A stretch of 64,000 bases of DNA from a virus: positions 248,001 through 312,000 of IMG/VR virus record IMGVR_UViG_3300028558_000791; one strand, written 5' to 3'. How positions within the stretch are numbered: the stretch's first letter is position 1; every line of letters starts with the position of its first letter. Both the position numbers and the translations under genes were made by a program. Below the pieces are notes generated by a model. The model did no database searches. It saw only the letters and a list, made by a program, of their open reading frames with translations, and was not told where the DNA came from. This document shows positions 51,754 to 61,118 of the stretch, one piece after another.

Positions 51754-54700
51754 GTTTTTTAGGTGACTTAGCAGATCAAATAAGCAGTCAATTTAACTTA
51801 GGAGAAAATACTACTACATCTTTAGATGCCGTCCTTGATGGGCAAAATGTAAAGTATGGCTCTCTAGGAGATTTTGCGTCTCAATTTGACCAATCTGCTG
51901 AAAGAAGGTATGTAGAGGAAGGATATCTAAGAAGAGATCCTTATAATACAGATCCGAAACAATTTGATGTGCTCTGGCAAGAACCAGATGCAACCGTTTT
52001 AATCAAGAAGAGAATGTTCTCATCTATTGCAGAGAACTATCGACCTGACTTTATGGATTCTGATGAAAGACTGTATTACAAAGCTATAAAAGTTCTATTG
52101 CAAAATAAGTGCAATCAAATATCTGCACTTGAGAAGCTTAGTAAGATTCAAAAGGTAACGGCTGCAGTAGGTAATGTTAGCGCTCAATTACTACCACTTA
52201 TTATTACTTTAGGAGATGCTGCCACTGGTGGTACATTTGATAGTGGAAATAATCTATTTGGTTTATTTCCAAGTGGTAATCCATTTACTACACAGGACGC
52301 ATCCAGTTTTATTAAGACGGTAGATAGGCTACGTACCCTACAAGCATTCAATCATACTAACGCGTATACTACTTGGATAACAGATCCAACTAACCTATTT
52401 CAATCCATTTTTGGTTCTGGAACTGGCACTATGGAGATTACTAATTTTACCAGGATTAGTACTACCACCACTACCGATATTAAATCACCTGGTAGATTTT
52501 CTCTTGGCATCACAGACCCTTATGAGTCTATGTTAATTACTGACTATGATATTGAAGTTGCCCTTAGTGATGCGACCAACATGTTCTACAATAATAAGAC
52601 GTATCAATTCGGAGTTACCAGCTCTAATCAAGTCTTGTTAGATCAGCAGAATCAGTTAAATGCTATTAGAAGTGCTAGAAATGCCAGCCCAATTACTTTT
52701 AAAGTAGAACCAGATACTTTACTTGGTAAAAGAGTAAGGGCCATTATTGATCGTTTGGGCGTGGAAATTCAATTCAATTACAATGCACTAGGTGCATTAA
52801 GTTTGGGCGGTACTAGTGGTGTTAATGTAACTGATGACTTTTTAAGAGGCGGAGATATTGCAGGTTATGATGGGCTAGATACTGGACCAGGATTCACCGG
52901 CTACCCTTGGAAGAATAATGCTAAAAGTAAGAGTCATGGTAATTCGGAACTACAAGCATTCCAATCAATCATCAGTACTATTTACTCTCAATTAACATTG
53001 TTAGCTAATGCTGCCGGCAATTTTACTGCAAACAACAAGTCCTATAATTATGCTCGTAGGAAGTTGCGCTTCAATTTTTCTGGTAAACTAATCATCCAAC
53101 CTATGGACGTAGCTCACGTTTATATGAAATCAAAGAGTCAGTTCGATAGTAAGGTGTTATCCGGATTGACACAAATGTTTAGTGGATTTGGTATCTTACA
53201 GAATATCAATAATACGGTTACTGGATTTAAAAACGAACTAAGCACTCTTTTCAACCCAAGTAAAAATACCGCCGTACAAGCAGAGAAAAATATGTTTGTA
53301 GGTCCCGATTTCCCAAGTTATCTTTGGGCCACTGTAAGAGGACAGTTTACTTCTGAAAATGAAGGCACTCATGTTTTTGGTGGTGTAGTAGAGTCAGCAC
53401 TAGATAGCTGGAGTGGCGGTAAGTTTACTATTGATGTGAGTGGTAGTGATAATTCTTTGTACTTTAGACAAGGTAAAGTTAATTTCAAACCTGGAGCTAA
53501 TGCTTTCAACGGAATGATTTTCGATCCATTGACTCCATTCAAATCTAATTTTGATGACGTCTCTACCAATGGTTCTGTGGCAGGCAATACTCCACAATTA
53601 CTAGATGAAAACGTATATCTACTATCACAAACTGGGGCTGGCTCATTAGCTAAATATAAGTTAGGAGCGTTAGCTGGGCAGAAAGCTACGCAAGGTAACT
53701 ATATTCAAGATCAAAGCATCGATCCTACTACCGGAAGATTAACTAGAGTATTTTATGCACCCGATGGTTTAGCTTACAAATGGAAACAGGGCATTGGAAT
53801 TTTTGTGCAGAATGGTTCCATCAATACTATCAATGATCCTAATTTGGTTGGTATCACTAATCCATATCAGCAGCCATTTGCCGGCCTTGATGTTATGAAT
53901 GTTTTGTCATTATTGATTACTGGCATTCCATACAACTACGCCACTTATTTCAAAACCACTCAAAATCTTTACGGTATTAATGGAGATCCTCAAAGTAAAC
54001 AGGATCCATCATACTCATTTATCAATTCACTTAGAAGTAGTTTATCTAAAACAAATACTCTATGGGGTAATTTCATACCTTTCAAAAATTTGATCATGAG
54101 CGATGCAGCTATTGCACAATCTATGCAAGCACAGGCTACTATTACGCAAAAGAATTCCGATTTGGATGGCAAGCTACAGAAGCTTGCAGATTTGCAAAAG
54201 ACGTTGGTTAGCTTAGGAGCAATTAATGCCTTCTCTACAAGCCTACCATCTCAGATTAATGAAGTCTCGGCGTCTAGAGAAAAAGAGCTTCAAGCGCAAA
54301 CTAAGGCACTTAGAAAAGATATTGATGATACCATCTTGTCTTTTCAGTCAGCCACTAAACAGTTTTTCAACCAAGTTAATACTAGTCCTTCTGCCGACAG
54401 CAACTATCTGATTAACGGTAAGAACAACCCATCTGATTCAAAGAGTCGTAAAGAATTACGTAAACAGACTAACTATCTAACTAGGCGCATGTCTTATGAT
54501 GTAAGAGGTAACTCTGACAAAAACCTATTTATAGTAGATGATTACTATGACGTAGACTATGATATTGCAGCTTTCAATAAAGCACTCGCAAAAGGTGTAG
54601 AGACATACTCTACAGAATATAGTGATGTGGCCTCTCAAATCACACATGTGGCCGATCTATTGAATCTAGAAGTATTCTGTGATTCTCAGGGGCATATTCG

Positions 54701-56813
54701 TGTAAGACCGCCACAGTATAATAGAATGCCAAGCTCAGTATTCAATAGAATGCTTTATTTGAAGCATGCGCTAGGCGTTCAAATCTTCCCGGACTTTCTT
54801 AATAGTCTATTCGTAGATCAAATCGATACTATTAAGAATCGTATTGAAGTAATTGAAGACCAAATTAGATTAGACTGCGCAATTTTAGGAGCTTATCCTT
54901 CAGCAGATTTTGAAGGAGATAAAGCGGCCACGGCATTTCTATTCGAGTCTTCTGTAAATGCTGGTACTGGAGCGGTATTCCAGTTTGTTTCAGATTCAAG
55001 CGGCAATATTTCTGATAACAAGAATCTAATTCTTGCTGCCAATCCAAGTACAGCAAGTGCGGCGGCTGACTTAGCGCTTGATAATTTTGGTGCTGTGAAG
55101 AGTGCTGGAACTTCCAATAAAACTCTATTTTCAAGCGCTGAAAAATATTACATCCTTCAGCAAGCATTAGAACAGCAGAATTTAAAGCAAGATGGAAACA
55201 ACACTTCTAGTGCACCATCTACTTCCGTTTTTCAACAGAGTACCGTACAAGTACTAATGACTCGTATTCAAACCAAATCTGGACAATATATTTCCAGTAA
55301 AGACTATTTAATAGACCGCGGGCCTAACCAAGCTGTAGAATTAGATACTGGAAAAACTATTGATGTTTTCAAAGTAACTAATGAACTAGCTGCTTATGTA
55401 CAAGAATGGCAATCGGCAGTTAAACTATTCTATCATGTAATAAAGAATGCTGTAGAATTTAAGTCTTTGGATAATGATGCTACCACTACTAATTCTTTAT
55501 TGAATCCTGGAAATTTTGATAAGGCATATATACCAGAAGTCTTTGAGCATATGATCGAGGATGAGTCATATGATGATTATGGTCCAGGTTCCGGAAATAG
55601 ATATGTCATTAGACGCTCTCAGATTAGAAGCCTAAGAATTGGTGAACGTGCACCTAATTATACTTCTGTAGAGGTTCATGGTACCCTACCATTTTTCTCC
55701 GAGAATGAAGGCGGTGGTGGTCCGCCTGGATTAAACACGTTCCCAGGTGGTGGTAATGGTTTAGTTACGGCCATTGCAATTGACTATGATATGTGGCGTA
55801 ACTATGGATTCAAACAACCATACACAATTAACGTACCATTTCTAACGGACCCATCATCACAGCTTGGCCCGTATGCAGCTATCATACTTTCGCGTGATAG
55901 ACATAGCGTGCTGAGCGGTACACTTACTATTTCCGGTAATGAGTATATGCAGCCAGGAGAAGTTATCTTCTTAGAAGATCGTAACATGCTATTCTATGTT
56001 AGCTCAGTTACACACGCTCTAGATTTAGGAACTGGATTTACCACTACACTAGAATTAACGTATGGACATGGTATCGGAGAATACATTCCGACTGTTATGG
56101 ATAGCATTGGCAAATTGATTTACAAGAATCAAGAAGTTGCTGATATGGTTATCCACAGACAGAACTCCTCAGCTAATGAGGAAAGTCTTGGAGTAATTCA
56201 AGTGTCTGCCGCCAATACGAGTGCCCCACTAATTCCTACGGGACAGACAAGTAATTTACCTAACCCATTTACCACTACTAATACAAAAGTCTACAACAAT
56301 ATCCTATATAATACGCAGTATATTATCAATCTAAATGGGGCGTCTGGAAATAACGTTAAGGCACGTATAGAGCTGAGAATTTACTATGATAATGCCAATC
56401 CAGTTAACAGTCAGTTAATGAAACAAGCTAATGGTATAGCTAATCAACTTACAGACCCATCTGGCGGCGGTCCAACAGCAATAAGTTATCAGAATCAACC
56501 AGTTCAAAATCAAGGTCTACCGCCTGATTCTGTTAAGGTCATTGCTGTAAATATGGATAATCAAAAATCTAGATTATCACCATCTCAACAAGCTATTGAT
56601 GCAGCAAGGGGACAGATGGCCACTACATCAACCAATGTTGGGTCAGCAAGTTCATCCAATCCAATTGGTAATGATGATGGAACTGATGCATCTGCAATCT
56701 CAGCTAACAATAACGCTTTAAGAAAAGCTCTTTTTAGTTATATTATTGATTGCTGGGTTAGTTTTGAGCAGGTTTCTTCTGCAGTAGCTAGTTCAACAAC
56801 AAATGGGTTATAA
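51750..56813 (+). CDS. very large baseplate hub protein
   Basis: A 1687-residue protein, coupled by an ATGA overlap. The N-terminal 450 residues are mixed domains. Residues about 740-900 include long helices with coiled-coil character (LQKLADLQKTLVSLGAINAF). Near residue 1380-1450, LSGTLTISGNEYMQPGEVIF, LEDRNMLFYVSSVTHALDLG and TLELTYGHGIGEY resemble the conserved domain of phage late-control/hub proteins (gpD/gp27-like). The end is Gln/Ser-rich. It probably forms the hub ring on which the spike sits. Its size suggests several fused domains that in other phages are separate proteins. Confidence 0.65.
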   Translation: MSFLGDLADQISSQFNLGENTTTSLDAVLDGQNVKYGSLGDFASQFDQSAERRYVEEGYLRRDPYNTDPKQFDVLWQEPDATVLIKKRMFSSIAENYRPDFMDSDERLYYKAIKVLLQNKCNQISALEKLSKIQKVTAAVGNVSAQLLPLIITLGDAATGGTFDSGNNLFGLFPSGNPFTTQDASSFIKTVDRLRTLQAFNHTNAYTTWITDPTNLFQSIFGSGTGTMEITNFTRISTTTTTDIKSPGRFSLGITDPYESMLITDYDIEVALSDATNMFYNNKTYQFGVTSSNQVLLDQQNQLNAIRSARNASPITFKVEPDTLLGKRVRAIIDRLGVEIQFNYNALGALSLGGTSGVNVTDDFLRGGDIAGYDGLDTGPGFTGYPWKNNAKSKSHGNSELQAFQSIISTIYSQLTLLANAAGNFTANNKSYNYARRKLRFNFSGKLIIQPMDVAHVYMKSKSQFDSKVLSGLTQMFSGFGILQNINNTVTGFKNELSTLFNPSKNTAVQAEKNMFVGPDFPSYLWATVRGQFTSENEGTHVFGGVVESALDSWSGGKFTIDVSGSDNSLYFRQGKVNFKPGANAFNGMIFDPLTPFKSNFDDVSTNGSVAGNTPQLLDENVYLLSQTGAGSLAKYKLGALAGQKATQGNYIQDQSIDPTTGRLTRVFYAPDGLAYKWKQGIGIFVQNGSINTINDPNLVGITNPYQQPFAGLDVMNVLSLLITGIPYNYATYFKTTQNLYGINGDPQSKQDPSYSFINSLRSSLSKTNTLWGNFIPFKNLIMSDAAIAQSMQAQATITQKNSDLDGKLQKLADLQKTLVSLGAINAFSTSLPSQINEVSASREKELQAQTKALRKDIDDTILSFQSATKQFFNQVNTSPSADSNYLINGKNNPSDSKSRKELRKQTNYLTRRMSYDVRGNSDKNLFIVDDYYDVDYDIAAFNKALAKGVETYSTEYSDVASQITHVADLLNLEVFCDSQGHIRVRPPQYNRMPSSVFNRMLYLKHALGVQIFPDFLNSLFVDQIDTIKNRIEVIEDQIRLDCAILGAYPSADFEGDKAATAFLFESSVNAGTGAVFQFVSDSSGNISDNKNLILAANPSTASAAADLALDNFGAVKSAGTSNKTLFSSAEKYYILQQALEQQNLKQDGNNTSSAPSTSVFQQSTVQVLMTRIQTKSGQYISSKDYLIDRGPNQAVELDTGKTIDVFKVTNELAAYVQEWQSAVKLFYHVIKNAVEFKSLDNDATTTNSLLNPGNFDKAYIPEVFEHMIEDESYDDYGPGSGNRYVIRRSQIRSLRIGERAPNYTSVEVHGTLPFFSENEGGGGPPGLNTFPGGGNGLVTAIAIDYDMWRNYGFKQPYTINVPFLTDPSSQLGPYAAIILSRDRHSVLSGTLTISGNEYMQPGEVIFLEDRNMLFYVSSVTHALDLGTGFTTTLELTYGHGIGEYIPTVMDSIGKLIYKNQEVADMVIHRQNSSANEESLGVIQVSAANTSAPLIPTGQTSNLPNPFTTTNTKVYNNILYNTQYIINLNGASGNNVKARIELRIYYDNANPVNSQLMKQANGIANQLTDPSGGGPTAISYQNQPVQNQGLPPDSVKVIAVNMDNQKSRLSPSQQAIDAARGQMATTSTNVGSASSSNPIGNDDGTDASAISANNNALRKALFSYIIDCWVSFEQVSSAVASSTTNGL

Positions 56814-58909
56814 TGGCAGACAATCAGCAGGGCGTTAATATATTCGATCCACCATCTGGCATGTTACGTGCCGGATCTATAGTGGATTCATCTGGCGATG
56901 AATTTCGAGTCCAATTAACCGAAGTTCCCGCTATTAGAGGAAAAGCGCCTTCTGTTCCTATCCCACGTGTCTTTCCATTGATAGACAGTTCGGGTATGTT
57001 TATTGGATCATTGCCAGCCAAAAATACTCCAGTTACAGTCGCTCAAAGTCTAGGTGGACAATACCACTTTGTAAATTATGAGCCAGAAAATCATAACATA
57101 ATCCCTGACCTATTACCAGGTCAGTTACTTATCCGCTCAACGGATACATCTAAAATCCTATTTGATTTAGATAGCAACATTAGAATTGGCTCTGATGTAA
57201 ATAACATCCATGTTTTTGCCGGTAGTCAAAGATACCCTAAAAGTAATCTAATTACATTCAATTTTGAGAACGAAAACCATTTTACACAAGGTTATCGCCA
57301 AATTGGTGGTTTGGTTAAAAGAGATTTACATCCTAATCCACAGGCAGCATCATATAGCGGCAGTACTAAATTAGAAGATGATTCGTATGACTCTATTTAT
57401 TCATTGATTGGATTAGACCCAACTGCAACTGCTAATGATACGAGAGTTGGGCCGACTAAAAATCCTCCTTTTATTGAGCACCGTCAAATCATCTATGAGT
57501 TTCAATTACAATCTAACATAGAAGATTTGAACTCCGAGTCAAACAAATATACTACTACATCACAAGCTAAGACTAGTTTCACTACACCTAATAGGCGTAG
57601 TAGCCGTGCTGATACTATGAGTCTTAGTTCAGTCGCTCCTAATTTTTTGATTGAAGAAGTTAAAGGAACCGTAGTAGATATTTTTGGAAACATACTAGAC
57701 CTAAATAGACTTCCATTGCCAGTCGGACTTACGGCCGCCACTACATTAAGAACTAATGGTACTGTAGCAACGACCAATTCTAAAGAGTCGTATCTTAATA
57801 TTCGTGCTCTTGAGAGGAAGAGTGTTGCTTTCCATTTTGAAATTAACACTCGCAAAGACCCGAAACCAACTAATCAGGGCGTCGCTCTTGGTATCAATGA
57901 TGACAACTACAATGCCAAATTGCAGCGTAGTAGATTCTCATTTGATATTGACAAAGAAGGCCAATTCAAACTTAACGTTCCGTCATCTAGTGAGAGCGGT
58001 AACATTCCATTGCTAGTAAGACCAGAGAACTACTCTACCTTTGGAACTACTGATAGCGGCAACCCTAATCAATTGTGGTTCTTAAAGAGTGGTCAGCCAG
58101 TTAGCCAAGATATCTTCGTTGATTCTTTTGCGGCCCCTATGCTTGCACCTAGTGCGGCAGATGTGGGTTCAGATACTGCATTTCCTCATGGCTCTATTCA
58201 ACTAATAGATGGCACTAATAATAATGATGCTGGCCCACCAGATCGTATTAGTCAGTTCGTTAAAAAGAATATTATCAACATTAGACATGGCACTGTCTAT
58301 CATGATATCTTAAGAACTTGCTCATTGCACCAGGATGGTAGGACCATAGAAAACTATCAATTGCAGACTATGGAAGATCCAATTGATACTTCTTACATCA
58401 AGGATCTAACTGACATAGTAAGTACTAAGATTAAAGTTTCTGGCCAAGGTGCTAATGCTGGCGGTCGTAGCGGCTCTATTAATTTAGATGGTTCTTTAGA
58501 AATGAACATTGGAGCTAATACCATTGATAAGCAGTCACTATGGTTAGATACTGCGGGTGGCATCGTTGCTAATATCGGCAGAGATAGAAACAAAAGAAGT
58601 GCCATGGTTAATTTCGATGGCGATGTTTTTATCCAGGTTGGAGGATTTGGTGTCGCAGCCAGTGACACTAGGTTCAAAGATAAGAATGATGCTTGGATTG
58701 CCACTATGGATTTGAGAGTATTCGCTGGTGGATACGCCCATATGTTTAGGGTAGATCAATTTGGTGTTACCGTCATGACCCCGCAGACACTCAATCTATA
58801 TGGTGCACAGGGAATCAACATGAAGAGTGATGGCCCTATTTATATTGATGCGGATAACCTGTACGTAAATCACAGAATGGTTCTATTACAACCTCAGACA
58901 TCTATGTGA
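56813..58909 (+). CDS. baseplate spike/needle protein (gp5-like)
   Basis: A 698-residue protein overlapping the hub gene by one base. The N-terminal 90 residues (MLRAGSIVDSSGDEFRVQLT, then LIDSSGMFIGSLPAKNTPVTV) suit the OB-fold of spike and hub proteins. The C-terminal 200 residues repeat short strands (INLDGSLEMNIGANTIDK, MVNFDGDVFIQVGGFG) and end in LNLYGAQGINMKSDGPIYID, the beta-helix signature of membrane-piercing spikes. The middle 350 residues hold a further domain. No lysozyme motif was seen. Confidence 0.7.
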   Translation: MADNQQGVNIFDPPSGMLRAGSIVDSSGDEFRVQLTEVPAIRGKAPSVPIPRVFPLIDSSGMFIGSLPAKNTPVTVAQSLGGQYHFVNYEPENHNIIPDLLPGQLLIRSTDTSKILFDLDSNIRIGSDVNNIHVFAGSQRYPKSNLITFNFENENHFTQGYRQIGGLVKRDLHPNPQAASYSGSTKLEDDSYDSIYSLIGLDPTATANDTRVGPTKNPPFIEHRQIIYEFQLQSNIEDLNSESNKYTTTSQAKTSFTTPNRRSSRADTMSLSSVAPNFLIEEVKGTVVDIFGNILDLNRLPLPVGLTAATTLRTNGTVATTNSKESYLNIRALERKSVAFHFEINTRKDPKPTNQGVALGINDDNYNAKLQRSRFSFDIDKEGQFKLNVPSSSESGNIPLLVRPENYSTFGTTDSGNPNQLWFLKSGQPVSQDIFVDSFAAPMLAPSAADVGSDTAFPHGSIQLIDGTNNNDAGPPDRISQFVKKNIINIRHGTVYHDILRTCSLHQDGRTIENYQLQTMEDPIDTSYIKDLTDIVSTKIKVSGQGANAGGRSGSINLDGSLEMNIGANTIDKQSLWLDTAGGIVANIGRDRNKRSAMVNFDGDVFIQVGGFGVAASDTRFKDKNDAWIATMDLRVFAGGYAHMFRVDQFGVTVMTPQTLNLYGAQGINMKSDGPIYIDADNLYVNHRMVLLQPQTSM

Positions 58910-58928
58910 AGGGATATATAAATAGACA

Positions 58929-61118
58929 ATGTGCCCTTGCAGCCCTAACGATGTTTCATTTCCGTCACCTACTGGTCCAAGTGGTCCTTCCATTCCTGGA
59001 TTTGGGCTTCCTTCTGTGTTGCCTACGCCAACTATTCCATATCCAAGTGGTTTTCCAGAAGACTTATTAAACATTATGAATACGCTGCAAATGCTCATTC
59101 CACCTGGAGCATTGAAGCCACAACTAAATCCTAATTTTGGAAAAGATATTTATGATGGAATCATGAAGCTGCTAGATCAGTTCATGCCATTCTTGATGTT
59201 GTATAAGTTCTTCTTACCAATTCTAAATCTTATTATCTGCATTATCGAGGTGCTCTGTGCTCTGATGAATCCATTTGCCCTCATCTCGGCCCTCAACAGA
59301 TTATTTACCCAGTGTATTCCAGAGTTCCTTAACCTATTTCCGATATTTGCCTTAATCTTAATGATTATTTCATTGCTACTATTATTACTAGCTTTGATTC
59401 TATACATCATTGATCAAATTTTGAAGTTCATTAAAGCGATTCTCAGAAACATCAATGCTTTAGTTAAAGCTTTCAATTCAGCCAACGCCGCCAGCGTTCT
59501 TACTATTGCTAAGAAGTTGGGCGCCCTTCTATGTATCTTTCAAAACTTGTTTGTTCTATTGTCTCTATTCACAATCATCATTCAAGTAATCAAAGATATC
59601 CTAAGCCTAATCTTCTCTATCCCACCATGCGAAGGTGGGGGACCTGGTAGTACTGATGGTTGCTGTGCAGCGACTTACTGCCCAACTATCGTTCAAGGAA
59701 ACTTCACCAATGAGACAGGTACATTCCAGTATTTACCAGAAGCCGGATACAAAACTACCATAGCTCTCGGCTCTAATTTCTTAACGTCTGATTTGCGTCA
59801 GGAAAGCTGGCAGTTGTATGATGCTAGCCAGAGTCAGCAACAAGCATTCCAAAACATTGTTAATGCGTTCGATGTTAATAGCAGTGTTGTTCCAAAACCA
59901 ATTTTCTTCCCAACAGATGCTAAGTATGATGCTACTACACCTCCAGGCCAGGCTGCATATACTATGGATTTGAAGATGTTCTATAATCCATCACAATGGA
60001 ATAGGCCGGGCACTCCAAGAAACGTTGTGTTTAAAGATTGTATCGTACTAAAAGTTCCAACTCAAGACCTATCCACTTTCAATAATGGAACGGCGACTGT
60101 ATTTACTGGCGTACTATCAATTGCTGGTGGACTTGGTTATGAAGCTGACGGCTCAACCAAGCTATTTGGATTTAAGGATAATGCTGATGGTACCCAATCT
60201 CAAACTACCGATCAGGCCACACTAAATAACTTTATCCATAAACCGGCACAATTTTCTGCCGATCCAGTGCTACAACCAACTGATGGTTACACTTTCTCTA
60301 ACATGGAATATACATTTAAACCAAACCTACCTGTATTACTACAGAAGAACTTGGTTAATATGAAGTGTATGCCAGCTATTGCTCTAAACTCTGGCTTCTT
60401 GAATAACGTTATGTTCTCTCAAGTAACATTCCAAACTGCCGCCCTATCTGATCAAGTACATGGTAGGAATGGTAGGGTCTTCCCTGATACGGCACAAGCT
60501 CAAGAATGTTTAACAACTGCTATCTCTAATTTGCGCTCTAATATGACAGTACCTGGTGTAGCTGAATTTCAAGCCACCTGTATGCTATGTTTAGATAAGC
60601 TAACTCTTGATACTAAAGATGCTATTTTTGGACTTATTGGAGTTGGATTTAATCCTTGTGAAAGTACACTAAGTATCTCTCCAACTACTCAATTTACCAC
60701 TCAACCTATTACTGTAACAGTTAACCTAAACGAAAGCAATGGACTACCAATTACTAACGGTATCCCAAGTGATGTTGCAGCTAATGTCGCTAAGAACATT
60801 AAAGCAACTCCCACTATAGGAACCATCACTCCATTTATTTATGATGGATACCAGGCATTCACGGCTAATTTATTTAGCCCAGTTCCTGGTGAAGGCCAAA
60901 TCATCGTATCGTTCCAGAATCAGGTTCTGTGTACTAACACATTAGGATCTGTTGATGGAACCGTAGCGCCACTTCACGCACTTCAGACCTTAGATTACAA
61001 TTTCGTATTCTCTCCAAGTGCACCAGACAACATCCCACTCACTGGCGATGGCGATACTACTGGCACTCAGCCACGTCGTGATGCTGGTGATACGCTTAGA
61101 GATAAGGATAGCGGCTAA
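58929..61118 (+). CDS. baseplate protein with long hydrophobic helices
   Basis: A 729-residue protein between spike and wedge genes. It starts MCPCSPNDVSFPSPTGPS, a Pro/Ser-rich leader without signal peptide. Three long hydrophobic blocks follow: about residues 86-112 (FMPFLMLYKFFLPILNLIIC), 131-160 (FALILMIISLLLLLLALILY) and 196-232 (LCIFQNLFVLLSLFTIIIQV), each 20-35 residues. A double-Cys loop (GCCAATYC) precedes a 490-residue beta-rich part with GYTFSNMEYTFKPN-type strands. A structural baseplate protein with such segments could insert into the host membrane during injection. No named family recognised. Confidence 0.6.
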   Translation: MCPCSPNDVSFPSPTGPSGPSIPGFGLPSVLPTPTIPYPSGFPEDLLNIMNTLQMLIPPGALKPQLNPNFGKDIYDGIMKLLDQFMPFLMLYKFFLPILNLIICIIEVLCALMNPFALISALNRLFTQCIPEFLNLFPIFALILMIISLLLLLLALILYIIDQILKFIKAILRNINALVKAFNSANAASVLTIAKKLGALLCIFQNLFVLLSLFTIIIQVIKDILSLIFSIPPCEGGGPGSTDGCCAATYCPTIVQGNFTNETGTFQYLPEAGYKTTIALGSNFLTSDLRQESWQLYDASQSQQQAFQNIVNAFDVNSSVVPKPIFFPTDAKYDATTPPGQAAYTMDLKMFYNPSQWNRPGTPRNVVFKDCIVLKVPTQDLSTFNNGTATVFTGVLSIAGGLGYEADGSTKLFGFKDNADGTQSQTTDQATLNNFIHKPAQFSADPVLQPTDGYTFSNMEYTFKPNLPVLLQKNLVNMKCMPAIALNSGFLNNVMFSQVTFQTAALSDQVHGRNGRVFPDTAQAQECLTTAISNLRSNMTVPGVAEFQATCMLCLDKLTLDTKDAIFGLIGVGFNPCESTLSISPTTQFTTQPITVTVNLNESNGLPITNGIPSDVAANVAKNIKATPTIGTITPFIYDGYQAFTANLFSPVPGEGQIIVSFQNQVLCTNTLGSVDGTVAPLHALQTLDYNFVFSPSAPDNIPLTGDGDTTGTQPRRDAGDTLRDKDSG

